DNA of 64,000 nucleotides from Anaerolineaceae bacterium (GCA_020634115.1 JACKCH010000011.1:186001-250000), one strand, 5' to 3'. Shown: positions 8,604 to 18,071, numbered from the stretch's first letter. A program made the numbers and translations. The notes: generated by a model not told the origin, from the sequence alone.

Positions 8604-8632
8604 AGTATAGCCATATCGAATCGGTTTGTCAA
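8604..8632 (-). promoter_or_regulatory. Sigma-70-type promoter of the cysteine-synthase-family gene
   Basis: On the minus strand TTGACA (8632-8627) and TATACT (8609-8604) are separated by exactly 17 bp. The start of transcription is expected near 8597. Confidence 0.75.
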
Positions 8633-8658
8633 TCTCTTCACATGCTTTTCTAAGGGGA

Positions 8659-8687
8659 TTGCATCACGAGAGGGGCTGTGCTATAGT
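8659..8687 (+). promoter_or_regulatory. Promoter of leuS
   Basis: TTGCAT (8659-8664), a 17-bp spacer and TATAGT (8682-8687). The inferred leader is about 264 nt before the leuS ATG and includes the hairpin CAACC-GAT-GGTTG (8784-8796) and the words GAGGTGGCCCGC and GATGGTTGCCGCG, which faintly recall a T-box antiterminator. Confidence 0.6.
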
Positions 8688-8957
8688 GTAACAATCTTCA
8701 ATCTTCTAGATATTAGGTGCGCGACCATGATACACACCATCATGAATCCGGGTAACGAGGTGGCCCGCTCTTCTCTTGGATAGCAACCGATGGTTGCCGC
8801 GCCCCTCCCCTGAGACACTCCCTTCAACCCCATAACGCTTATCCAGGTGGATATTCGATTCCGTCTCTGTGCCAGTAGTGGTACAATTCGGGCTTTGTAT
8901 CATACTGATTCCGGCAACTTCGCATCCAAACTCGAACAGGGAGTGACAGAACAGGCA

Positions 8958-11816
8958 ATGACTGACCAATATAATCCGCAAGCCATTGAACCCAAATGGC
9001 AGCAAAAATGGGAAAATGACAAGCTGTACCGGGCGACGGTAGACTGGGATCGCCCCAAGCATTATGCGCTGACGATGCTGCCCTATCCCAGCGGCGACCT
9101 GCACATCGGCCACTGGTTCGCCATGACCCCCTCGGACGCCCGCGCCCGCTGGATGCGGATGCGTGGCTTTAACGTGATGTTCCCGATGGGCTTTGACGCC
9201 TTCGGCCTGCCCGCCGAAAACGCCGCCGTGCAGCGCAACATCCACCCGGCCCGCTGGACAACCGCGAATATTAAGCGGATGCGTGAGCAAATGCGTAAAA
9301 TGGGTACGATGTTCGACTGGGAACGCGAGGCGGTGAGCTGCGACCCGTCTTACTACAAGTGGACGGAATGGTTCTTCAAGCAGTTCTTCGACCACGACCT
9401 GGCCTACCGGGGTGAGGCGCTGGTGAACTGGTCGCCCACCCTGCAAACCGTGCTGGCGAACGAGCAGGTGATTGACGGCAAAGACGAACGCACCGGCCAG
9501 CCGGTCATCCAGAAGATGATGACGCAGTGGTTCTTCCGCTACACGCGCTATGCCGACGAAATGCTGGACTTCAGCCACATTGACTGGCCGGAGCCGATCA
9601 AGATCATGCAGACCAACTGGATTGGCCGCAGCGAAGGGGCGCGAGTCATCTTCAAAACCGAGCAAGGCGACCCGATTGAAATCTACACCACCCGCCCGGA
9701 TACGCTGTGGGGCGCGACCTTCATGGTGTTAGCGCCGGAGCATCCACTGGTCGCAACGATCACCACCGCTGAACAGAAAGCCGCGGTGGGGGCCTACATC
9801 GAACAGGCTGCCGCCGCCACCGAAATCGAGCGCACAGCGGAAGGCCGTGACAAAACCGGTGTGTTTACCGGCGGCTATGCCATCAACCCGGTCAACGGGG
9901 AACGGATTCCGGTGTGGATTGCCGACTACGTGATGATTACCTACGGCACGGGTGCGATTATGGCCGTCCCGGCGCATGACGAACGCGACTTCGCTTTCGC
10001 CCGCAAATTCGGCCTGGAAATCCGCCCGGTGATTCAGCCGGAAGGCGAGACGTTCGACGGCGCAACCATGACCGAAGCCTACCCCGGCGCGGGCTACATG
10101 ATTAACAGCGACCTGTTCAACGGGACGTATGCCAGCGAGGACAAAGGCCGCAAGAACCCGGCCATCAACGCCGTGATTGACTGGCTGGAAGAAGCGGGCG
10201 TGGGACGAGAGGCCATCAACTACCGCCTGCGCGACTGGCTGATCTCACGCCAGCGCTATTGGGGATCACCGATTCCGGTCATCCACCGGGCGGACGGGAA
10301 GATTGAGTCCGTACGCGACGACCAACTGCCGGTGCTGCTGCCCGACGACGTGGAGTTCATGCCCACCGGACGCAGTCCGCTGACGTATCACGAGCCGTTC
10401 CTGAACACCGTCGATTCGGATGGCAACCCGGCACGGCGTGAAACCGACACGATGGATACCTTCATGTGTTCGTCCTGGTACTGGTATCGCTACCTGAACC
10501 CGCATTTTTCGAGCGGCGCATTCGACCCCGAAGAGGCGGCTTACTGGCTGCCGGTGGATACTTATACCGGCGGGGCGGAACACGCGACGATGCACTTGCT
10601 GTATTCCCGCTGGTTCGCCAAAGCCATGCGCGACCTGGGCATGTTCGATGAAACAATAGAGATGATGCAGGCGCACGGACGCGACCCGGAAGAAATGACC
10701 TGGGGCGAGCCGATGCTGCAACTACGTAACCAGGGGCAGGTGCTGGGCGCGGAACGCATGGGCGACATCATTTTCATAAAAGCAAGTTGGACATCTAAAT
10801 CGGGACATAAGTCATCGGTATCAGTTCACTTTCCGGGTGATCCCAATGACATACCCACACAAATCGTCAATCAGATAGAAGTATTCAATTCAACGTCAGT
10901 AAATGAGGTATTAGCACATGCTGAACCGGGTGACATCGTTGGAGAGTTAGTAAAGCGAACCGAGCTAACTCTGCATGTCCGTGATATTCGTAATGTCGGG
11001 ATTGAGCCTCATAGGCTCACCTTATCACATAATGCAACTATCAATATCCATGATATTCCGGGTGAAAACAACGTCAACCAGTTAAAGCACCACCTGGAAA
11101 TCCAACGCATGTCCAAGAGCAAGGGCAACGTCGTCAACCCGGATGAACTGGTGGCCCAGTACGGCGCGGACACGGTGCGAGCATACCTGATGTTCGCCTT
11201 CGACTGGGAAAAGGGCGGCCCCTGGGACCCGGACGGCATCAAAGGGCCGGTGCGCTGGCTGAACGAGGTGTGGGACATCATCGCGGCGGGTGCGCCTGCC
11301 GGGGATGGTTCGGCGGATCGGGACATTGAACGCAAGCTGCACCAGACGATCCTGAAGGTGAGCAGCGGCCTGGAGAAGTTCAGCTTTAACACGGCCATCG
11401 CCGGGCTGATGGAGTTCAAAAACACGCTGGTCGCCGCCATCAAGGCCGGTGGCGTGAGCGCGGACGCCTGGCGCGACGCGATGCACGTCTATCTGCGGTT
11501 GATGGCGCCCTTTACCCCGCACATGGCGGAAGAACTGTGGTCAGGCCTGGGCTTCGGCTACAGTATCCACCAACAGGACTGGCCGGAATACGACGCGGCG
11601 AAAGCGGCGGAAGACGCCCTGACGCTGGTCGTGATGATTAACGGCAAAGTGCGCGATAAAGTCACCGTCCCGGTGGACGTGACCGAGGAGGATGCAAAGG
11701 CGGCAGCCCTAGGGACAGAAGGCGCACAGAAGGCGCTAAACGGCAAGCAGCCCAAACGGGTGATCTATATCGCCGCCCGCACCGGGCAGGAGCCGAAGGT
11801 CAACGTGGTGGTGTAG
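8958..11816 (+). CDS. leuS: Leucyl-tRNA synthetase
   Basis: This class I synthetase charges tRNA-Leu in the cytoplasm. The 952-aa product has the HIGH motif at residues 49-52 (DLHIGHW), FGLPAENAA, the CP1 editing domain (TRPDTLWGATF and GTGAIMAVPAHDERD), and RMSKS at about 717-721 in place of KMSKS. An upstream GTG in frame is less likely than ATG 8958 because MTDQYNPQAIEPKWQ matches usual N-termini. Residues ~602-716, just before RMSKS, are an extra beta-rich segment in markedly AT-richer DNA. It sits where the leucine-specific domain of some bacterial LeuRS is inserted, but it is longer. Confidence 0.96.
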   Translation: MTDQYNPQAIEPKWQQKWENDKLYRATVDWDRPKHYALTMLPYPSGDLHIGHWFAMTPSDARARWMRMRGFNVMFPMGFDAFGLPAENAAVQRNIHPARWTTANIKRMREQMRKMGTMFDWEREAVSCDPSYYKWTEWFFKQFFDHDLAYRGEALVNWSPTLQTVLANEQVIDGKDERTGQPVIQKMMTQWFFRYTRYADEMLDFSHIDWPEPIKIMQTNWIGRSEGARVIFKTEQGDPIEIYTTRPDTLWGATFMVLAPEHPLVATITTAEQKAAVGAYIEQAAAATEIERTAEGRDKTGVFTGGYAINPVNGERIPVWIADYVMITYGTGAIMAVPAHDERDFAFARKFGLEIRPVIQPEGETFDGATMTEAYPGAGYMINSDLFNGTYASEDKGRKNPAINAVIDWLEEAGVGREAINYRLRDWLISRQRYWGSPIPVIHRADGKIESVRDDQLPVLLPDDVEFMPTGRSPLTYHEPFLNTVDSDGNPARRETDTMDTFMCSSWYWYRYLNPHFSSGAFDPEEAAYWLPVDTYTGGAEHATMHLLYSRWFAKAMRDLGMFDETIEMMQAHGRDPEEMTWGEPMLQLRNQGQVLGAERMGDIIFIKASWTSKSGHKSSVSVHFPGDPNDIPTQIVNQIEVFNSTSVNEVLAHAEPGDIVGELVKRTELTLHVRDIRNVGIEPHRLTLSHNATINIHDIPGENNVNQLKHHLEIQRMSKSKGNVVNPDELVAQYGADTVRAYLMFAFDWEKGGPWDPDGIKGPVRWLNEVWDIIAAGAPAGDGSADRDIERKLHQTILKVSSGLEKFSFNTAIAGLMEFKNTLVAAIKAGGVSADAWRDAMHVYLRLMAPFTPHMAEELWSGLGFGYSIHQQDWPEYDAAKAAEDALTLVVMINGKVRDKVTVPVDVTEEDAKAAALGTEGAQKALNGKQPKRVIYIAARTGQEPKVNVVV

Positions 11817-11843
11817 GGAAACAGGCTAGATATAGGATGATTG

Positions 11844-11869
11844 CAGGGGCGTGAGAGTTCATGCCCCTG
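11844..11869. repeat. Extragenic palindrome after leuS
   Basis: CAGGGGCGTGA / TCATGCCCCTG, 11-bp stem with one G-T pair and a 4-nt loop, 28 nt after the leuS stop. It belongs to a family also found near 37414 and 44193. It lacks a T tract. Confidence 0.7.
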
Positions 11870-11884
11870 GATGAATTTCCCTGC

Positions 11885-11960
11885 TCACGCGCTGGTCTGG
11901 CCGGAGTCAAAGACCGGCGTCGGCCCGGCACACAGCGGCGCAACTTTGATATACAATCTG
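11885..11960 (-). pseudogene. Remnant of the C-terminal tail of a WD40 giant
   Basis: Read on the minus strand this encodes APLCAGPTPVFDSGQTSA followed by a stop. It nearly matches the last residues of the kinase-STAND-WD40 protein (PLCVGPTPVFDPGQTSA). DNA similarity covers about 55 bp. No WD40 repeats precede it; instead the AT-rich gene at 11979 begins 19 bp further on. It is best explained as the scar of a second WD40 gene that was deleted or interrupted. Confidence 0.7.
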
Positions 11961-11978
11961 AGGGACAGGCTGAGCAAC

Positions 11979-12935
11979 CTATTCCCAAATTTTTGATGAT
12001 TCCTCATCTGAGCAATGTTCATGCCACCACTCTTCAAGCAAGGCTTCGGTCTCAATGCGCAGCCGATTTTGCATTGCACGAATGTCGTTAGATGTTCCAA
12101 AGGTCAGTGAATAGGGAATAATACGATGATGTCGTAAATCAGATGGTATTGAATTTATATCCTGTGTGAGAATTATTGATGGTTTCCCAATTGCATGTGC
12201 CATACCCAACTCATAATAGACATTGGCATTAATGCCTTCTCCTTTGGGTGGAGTACATTCAGCGACAACCAATTTACACTGATTGATCGCAGACCAAATA
12301 TCGCTCATAAAACTGCCACCAACCGAACGAAATTGATCTCCACGTTTTACGATTAAGCCGACCTTGATTTCGTCTGATTCACCCCAGTCTCGTTTGGTAA
12401 CAATGTTATTCAGAGTTTCGAGAATGGCATCTTGATAAACAGAATGGAATTCGGCACGAAATGGCGTTATCATGAAAACATCGCAAATGAATTGTGGCCT
12501 ATCGCTGGGTTTTCCCAACACACGATCACTACCACGATAGACGCCTATCAATTGTCTTGATTTCAACACACTCAACATTTCGTCTACTATCGCACTAATA
12601 AATTGTGCTTGATAAGTTGGGACAGGCGCAGGTAACTTAGGTATATAATGGTTGTCTCCTCCTGCTATCATTTCAACCGTAAGGTGTAAAGTAGCGCCAT
12701 CTTCAACACCAGCGTCTTCCAGAGTTTTACCTGGGTTGATTACATTGATATCACCGTTCTCGTTTATTTGTGCTAACTGGTAAACAATATCATTTCCATT
12801 TATATCTGTATCTTGCAGTCCCAACTGTTTAACTATTGCAGGTATGAGGCGCGCTACACTGACATCGGATGGAACCACCACTGTGACTTTTCTTCCATAG
12901 GAGTCGTCGAGTAGAACTATACGTACTCTTGCCAT
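11979..12935 (-). CDS. Ubiquitin-like (YukD/EsaB-type) domain fused to a nucleoside 2-deoxyribosyltransferase-like domain
   Basis: The protein has 318 aa from ATG 12935 (GGGAG 7 nt upstream; a TTG at 12941 is too close to it). Residues ~1-90 look like a small beta-grasp ubiquitin-like domain (VRIVLLDDSYGRKVTVVVP, GATLHLTVEMIAGG), as in YukD/EsaB of type VII secretion. The C-terminal half ends in the deoxyribosyltransferase/TIR-like pattern CKLVVAECTPPKG, NANVYYELGMAHAIGKPS, with the putative nucleophilic Glu kept. Proteins of this fold cleave or bind N-glycosidic nucleotides. The gene is clearly more AT-rich than its neighbours and is flanked by two copies of a WD40-protein tail, which points to recent acquisition. 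A role in nucleotide signalling or defence is inference. Confidence 0.7.
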   Translation of the reverse strand: MARVRIVLLDDSYGRKVTVVVPSDVSVARLIPAIVKQLGLQDTDINGNDIVYQLAQINENGDINVINPGKTLEDAGVEDGATLHLTVEMIAGGDNHYIPKLPAPVPTYQAQFISAIVDEMLSVLKSRQLIGVYRGSDRVLGKPSDRPQFICDVFMITPFRAEFHSVYQDAILETLNNIVTKRDWGESDEIKVGLIVKRGDQFRSVGGSFMSDIWSAINQCKLVVAECTPPKGEGINANVYYELGMAHAIGKPSIILTQDINSIPSDLRHHRIIPYSLTFGTSNDIRAMQNRLRIETEALLEEWWHEHCSDEESSKIWE

Positions 12936-13069
12936 AAACAATCTCCCAATTTGCTTTGTTGATTGTGTTAAGTTGTCTGAAATCTATGTTTATGCGAAAA
13001 AAGCAACATTCCAACCTCCCGAAGACAGCCGCGCCACCACTAAAGCGAGTGACTGTATGTTTTCAGTGC

Positions 13070-13093
13070 GGGCGAGGCAGGCCTCCCTCGCCC
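13070..13093. repeat. Extragenic palindrome
   Basis: GGGCGAGG / CCTCGCCC, 8-bp stem with an 8-nt centre. It lies in the 275-bp gap between the ubiquitin-like gene and the WD40 giant, in which I see no gene. Confidence 0.6.
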
Positions 13094-13210
13094 CTACGAA
13101 TCGTATCCATATTGATAGATTTCTTTCGAGACTTCACTTAAGGACGTTTTGCTAACAATTATCCGCCTTTTTACGACTGGTTAGAAACTTGATGTAGAGA
13201 AAACTCAGCT

Positions 13211-16200
13211 TCATGCGCTGGTCTGGCCGGGGTCAAAGACCGGCGTTGGCCCGACGCACAACGGTTCGATAGCGAAACGTTCCCGTTCGGCGCAGGTGAA
13301 ATCGCGTACGTAGCGGTTTTCAACTGTCCACGCCCGCAGGTCGGCCAGCGACAGGTTAACCTGCCACAGCCGCACCGTGTCATCGCCCGACCCCGACAAC
13401 ACGGTTTTGCCGTCCGGGCTGAAGGCGACATTGCGAATCACCCCCTCATGCCCACTGAGACGCAGCAGAATTTCCCCGCTGGCGACATCCCACAGAATCA
13501 GCGTGGTATCGTTCGAGCCGGAAATCGCGTACTGCGCATCCGGGCTGAAGGCCACGCTCTGCACCTGCGTGCCGTGTCCCTCGTAAGTACGCAGTCGTTC
13601 GCCGGTTGCCACGTTCCACAGTGCCACTGTGCCATCCGCCGAGGCCGAAATCATCTGCGAACCGTCGGCGTTCACATCAATGCTCCGCACCCAATCGGTA
13701 TGGCCTTCATAGGTGCGGACTTCTCCGCCGGTCACGGTATCCCACATTTTGATCGTGAAATCGAATGAACTCGACAGGACATAACGGCTGTCCGGCAAAA
13801 ACGCCACATCACTCACCCACCAGCGATGCCCGATAAAGCGCTTTACCTGCGCTCCGCTGGCGATATTCCACATAATCACCGTGTTATCCTTCGAGCCGGA
13901 GAGCGCCAGTGTACCGTCCGGGCTGAAGGCCACCGCCCAGACCGCGTTGGTGTGGCCGTCACCATCCGCGCCGAAACGCCGGATAATCGCACCAGTTTCC
14001 ACGTCCCACAGGATCATCGTCAGGTCATCCCCGCCGGAAAGTGCCGTTTTCCCGTCCGGGCTGAAGGCGACGGTATTTACCCGCCCTTCGTGGCCTTCCA
14101 TGCGGCGGATTTCCTGCCCGGTGGCGACATCCCACAGGATGACGAGGCCATCTTCCCCCGCTGAAATCGCCTGCGTGCCGTCCGGACTGTAGTCCACCCA
14201 GTACACCGGGGCGGTATGCCCGTCAAAACGGTGCAGTTCCGCGCCGCTGGCAATATCCCACAGGCGCACATTATGATCCCACCCGCCGGAGAGGAAACGG
14301 CGTCCGTCGGCGTTCACGTCCAGGCCGTAGATGGGGCCGAACTGCCCGGCGAAGCGGCGCACCACCGCCCCCAGGGCGACATCCCACAGAATCACGGTAT
14401 TGTCTTCGGCACAGGACAGCAGCCCTCTGCCATCCGGCGTGAAAACCGCCTGCCGGACGCGGGCGCTGTGTCCCACAAAGCGGCGTACCGGGCCGCCCGT
14501 CTCAAAACTCCATAAAATCAACGTGGAGTCGTCGGAAGCGGAGACGAAGCCCAACTCGTCGGGTGTATACGTCACGGCATAGACCGCGCCGGTATGACCT
14601 TGATCGTCCCCGCCAAAACGCAGAATCGGCTGCCCACTGTTCAGGTTCCACAGGATAATCGTGCTGTCTTCCGAGCCGGAAAGCGCCGTGAAACCACCTT
14701 TGCTGAAGGCGACACTATAAACCGCGCCGGTGTGTCCGTTGCCGTCCGCGCCAAAGCGCCGGATGATCGCGCCGGTGGCGACATCCCACAAAATCAGCGT
14801 CTTATCCACCGAGCCGGAAAGCACCTGCGTCCCGTCCGGGCTGAACGCCACGCTGCGCACTACGCCATCATGCCCTTCCAGGCGGCGCACCATCGCCCCG
14901 GTGGCGACATCCCAGATGATAAGTGTGCCATCCTGTGACCCTGAGACCGCCAGTGTCCCATCCGGGCTGAAGGCGACATCCCACACCCAATCGTCATGCC
15001 CGGTGAACTGGCGCAAGGCTTCCCCGGTGGCGGTGTCCCACAGAATCAGGCTGTGATCCTGTGAGGCCGATAACGCAGTACGGTTATCCGGGCTGAAGGC
15101 CACACTTAACACCCAATCGGTATGCCCCTGGAACAGGCGGCGCGTGCCAGGCGCATAGGCGGCTTCGGCCAAGGTGCGCTGTGCTTCCAGGCTGGGGTGG
15201 TCAATGTTGGTGGCTTCCAGCGCCAGAGCAATCGCTAAATCGGTGTTGCTGTTGCTCAACGCGAGTTGGGCGCTAGACACCAGCGCGAGGCTGCGGGCTT
15301 CTTCGGCGTTCATCTCAGCCACGGCGGCGGCCGTCGCAGCGTTATCCGCCTGGAGAATGGCTTCCCCCTGGGCAAAAGTGGCGGTTGCGGCGTTTTCCTG
15401 GGCAATATTCCCCTGGGTGATGGCAAGCCCCGTCAGCACCAACGCGCCAACCAGCGCCACCGCCATCACCGCGACCAGCGCCCGCAAAATCTGGCGGGAA
15501 CGCCGTTCCAGGCGGGCTTCTTTCTCCTGCCGCGCGACTTCCAGGGCATCCTGCCGCGCCCGTTCTGTGATGCTGGCTTGCAGGTATTCGCGTTCCTGCT
15601 CATTCAGAATCAGGTCGGTTTGGGTCTGCCAGGTTTCAAACTGTTCCAGGCGCGAGCCACTTGCCAGGAAACCGGCATCACGCCGGTTGTTACGCCATTC
15701 CTCGGCGGCGGTGGCGAGGCGACGCTGCAAAATCAGGTCTTCGCGGCTGTCGTCAATCCACTCTTTGAGGCGTGACCACTGGCGAATCAAGGCTTCATGG
15801 GCGACTTCCACCGTCGGGCCACGTGTGACCGGATCACGGTCAAAGGTGAGCAGGCGGTACTGCCCGAAAGCGTCAATCACTGCCCGCGTGGGGTCATCGT
15901 CAGCGGCATCCAGCAGCACCTCGGATTGGCGAATCCGGCGGCGGGTATCGTCCGCGCCTTCGCCCACCGTCACCAACCGCAGGAACAACTGCCGCGCCGC
16001 ACTTTGCTCGGTTTCGCTCAGACCGTCGTAAATTTCCTCTGCCCGGCGGGAAAGCGCCCCCAGCACACCGCCGCTGCTGCGGTAGGCGTCCAGAGTCAGG
16101 GTTTGGCCGTCGCGCCGTTCATAAAGTTCACTCAGAGCGTATTGCAGCAGAGGGAGAGTCCCCGGCTGGGCGCCAATATCAGCCACAATCGCCGCCGCCA

Positions 16201-17824
16201 ATCCCGGCTCTAAGCGCAGCCCGACCCGTTCCGCCGGGCCGGTGATCGCCTGTTGTAGTTCCGCGTCGCTCAGAGGCAGCACGACCTCAGTCGAGCGGCG
16301 TACCAGCCCGCCAAAATCGGGGTAGAGCAGCGGGCGGTCATAAAAATCAGCACGCAGGGTGACAATCACCCGCAGACGGCTGCGCGGGTCGTCCGCGATG
16401 GTGAGCAGACTGTTGAGGAAGTGGGCGCGGGCGGCCTCATCCTCGACCATCGTGAACACTTCTTCAAACTGGTCAATCACCAGCAGGAGTTCACTGCCCG
16501 GTTCGCTGGGCAGCACCCGCTTGACCGCACGGGCGAGGCCGCGTTCATCCTCACGAAGCTGGCTAATGAGGCTTTCCGGCGCGGTGGCCGCCACCCGCAG
16601 CAGCGCCGCTTCCAGTTCTTCCAACGGGTGTGTGCCGGGAACCATTTCGGTGATAAACCAGTTTTTTGAGCCGGGGATTTCCCCCTGGCGGATTGCCGGG
16701 AGCAGCCCGGCCTTCACCACACTGGATTTCCCACTTCCGCTGGGGCCGATCACCGCCAGAAAACGTTCAGTATCGGATTCTGGCCCCAGACGTTCCAGAA
16801 GTAGCTTCGTTAGCGCCTCCCGCCCAAAGAAATCAGCGGCATCGGCCTCTTGGAAGGCGCGTAACCCTTTATAAGGATTCACCGCCTCCCAGGCCTGAGG
16901 GATACCGAGCGTGGTGGCGTATTCCTCACCAGCGGGTATCCCGCCAACAAACGTGATGGTGGCATCAGCAGTATCCAGCGCCGCGTCGTGCAGCACCTCA
17001 CGATAGGCCGCCGCCATCGAAAGGGCATTGGGGAAACGATCCTGTGGGTCTTTGGCCGTTGCCTTTTCGATGATCTCCTGAAACCCGTAGGATAAATCCG
17101 GGCGCAGTTCGTTCAGATGCGGCAGCGGGTCGCTGAGGTGTTTCATGAGCAGTGTTGAGGCGGGCAAGCCATGAAAGGGCGGATACCCGGTCAGCATTTC
17201 GTACAGCACAATCCCCAGGCTGTAAATGTCACACAGCGCCGTCACCGGCTCCTGCTTGATCTGTTCCGGGGAAAGATACGAGGGCGAACCGATCACACCG
17301 TCGCTCTCGTCAAAGTCACCCAGCCCGGTCATGTTCTCCAGGTCTTTAGCGATGCCGAAGTCGGCCAGGTAAGCGTTCTGCTCTTCGTCCAGCAGAATGT
17401 TATCCGGTTTGAGGTCACGGTGGACGACGCCGTGCCGGTGGGCGACGGTTAATGCCCCGGCAATCTGGTCGAGCAACCGCCCGGTGGACTCAGTACGCCA
17501 GGCGCCATTCGCTTTGAGGGACGCCCGCAGGCTGCCGCCGCGCAGGTAGCGCATGACCAAGTAGGCACTGTTAGGTTCGCGCCAGAAGTCGAACAGCGGG
17601 ACGATGTGCAGATTTTCCAGCCGGGCGATGAGCTGGGCTTCAGCCTCGAAACGCCGGATGAAGTCGGGATGGTTGGCGTATTCCGGCAGGATTACTTTGA
17701 CAGCAACCTCCCGGCGGACGCTGGACTGAAACGCCCGGTAGACCGCGCCAAATCCGCCCGCGCCAAGCTGTTCCTTGAGTTCGTAGCCCTTGATGACTTT
17801 CCCGGTCAGATTGTCTCGTTCCAT
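13211..17824 (-). CDS. Ser/Thr protein kinase - STAND NTPase - 14x WD40 membrane protein
   Basis: The product has 1537 aa from ATG 17824. Order of modules: Hanks-type kinase (~12-270) with GAGGFGAVYRA, catalytic HRDLKPDN and DFGIAKD; a short linker; an nSTAND-type NTPase (from ~315) opening NPYKGLRAFQEAD, with P-loop IGPSGSGKSSVVKAG and Walker B-like LLLVIDQFEEVF; a coiled, Ala/Glu-rich region; one membrane helix (ALVAVMAVALVGALVLTGL); a helical linker; then fourteen WD40 repeats and a Cys-containing cap. Fourteen repeats fit two seven-bladed propellers. The expected role is signal-activated phosphorylation, with WD40 as sensor and STAND as switch. Linker, repeats and cap match the divergently transcribed TIR-WD40 protein. 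Confidence 0.93.
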   Translation of the reverse strand: MERDNLTGKVIKGYELKEQLGAGGFGAVYRAFQSSVRREVAVKVILPEYANHPDFIRRFEAEAQLIARLENLHIVPLFDFWREPNSAYLVMRYLRGGSLRASLKANGAWRTESTGRLLDQIAGALTVAHRHGVVHRDLKPDNILLDEEQNAYLADFGIAKDLENMTGLGDFDESDGVIGSPSYLSPEQIKQEPVTALCDIYSLGIVLYEMLTGYPPFHGLPASTLLMKHLSDPLPHLNELRPDLSYGFQEIIEKATAKDPQDRFPNALSMAAAYREVLHDAALDTADATITFVGGIPAGEEYATTLGIPQAWEAVNPYKGLRAFQEADAADFFGREALTKLLLERLGPESDTERFLAVIGPSGSGKSSVVKAGLLPAIRQGEIPGSKNWFITEMVPGTHPLEELEAALLRVAATAPESLISQLREDERGLARAVKRVLPSEPGSELLLVIDQFEEVFTMVEDEAARAHFLNSLLTIADDPRSRLRVIVTLRADFYDRPLLYPDFGGLVRRSTEVVLPLSDAELQQAITGPAERVGLRLEPGLAAAIVADIGAQPGTLPLLQYALSELYERRDGQTLTLDAYRSSGGVLGALSRRAEEIYDGLSETEQSAARQLFLRLVTVGEGADDTRRRIRQSEVLLDAADDDPTRAVIDAFGQYRLLTFDRDPVTRGPTVEVAHEALIRQWSRLKEWIDDSREDLILQRRLATAAEEWRNNRRDAGFLASGSRLEQFETWQTQTDLILNEQEREYLQASITERARQDALEVARQEKEARLERRSRQILRALVAVMAVALVGALVLTGLAITQGNIAQENAATATFAQGEAILQADNAATAAAVAEMNAEEARSLALVSSAQLALSNSNTDLAIALALEATNIDHPSLEAQRTLAEAAYAPGTRRLFQGHTDWVLSVAFSPDNRTALSASQDHSLILWDTATGEALRQFTGHDDWVWDVAFSPDGTLAVSGSQDGTLIIWDVATGAMVRRLEGHDGVVRSVAFSPDGTQVLSGSVDKTLILWDVATGAIIRRFGADGNGHTGAVYSVAFSKGGFTALSGSEDSTIILWNLNSGQPILRFGGDDQGHTGAVYAVTYTPDELGFVSASDDSTLILWSFETGGPVRRFVGHSARVRQAVFTPDGRGLLSCAEDNTVILWDVALGAVVRRFAGQFGPIYGLDVNADGRRFLSGGWDHNVRLWDIASGAELHRFDGHTAPVYWVDYSPDGTQAISAGEDGLVILWDVATGQEIRRMEGHEGRVNTVAFSPDGKTALSGGDDLTMILWDVETGAIIRRFGADGDGHTNAVWAVAFSPDGTLALSGSKDNTVIMWNIASGAQVKRFIGHRWWVSDVAFLPDSRYVLSSSFDFTIKMWDTVTGGEVRTYEGHTDWVRSIDVNADGSQMISASADGTVALWNVATGERLRTYEGHGTQVQSVAFSPDAQYAISGSNDTTLILWDVASGEILLRLSGHEGVIRNVAFSPDGKTVLSGSGDDTVRLWQVNLSLADLRAWTVENRYVRDFTCAERERFAIEPLCVGPTPVFDPGQTSA

Positions 17825-18071
17825 AACGCAGCGCCTCGGCTTATTGGGCAAACAAAACAAGACGAACCTGTAAATTCGTCTGCCTTGATTATCCCTGTGT
17901 TCGCGGTTTCTGCAAAGGCACGGGTTTGGAAACCATTAGAGCCGGTCACACAGCCACCGGCACGCAGAGAACACGATGACCCCCCAAGAATCATGACGGG
18001 TATGATGGTTTGCCCCCGACTCGCGCCCGCGTTACAATGCGCGTTATCCTGATGAGCGCAGCGGAGACCGT

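Noticed and set aside
8706..9665. 319-codon minus-strand frame opposite the start of leuS
   Set aside because: It overlaps the conserved HIGH region of LeuRS on the other strand and has no recognisable domain.
10761..11105. LeuRS insertion as an intein or as a sequencing error
   Set aside because: No intein block motifs (initial Cys/Ser, terminal His-Asn) are present, and the reading frame is continuous on both sides, so a domain insertion is the better explanation.
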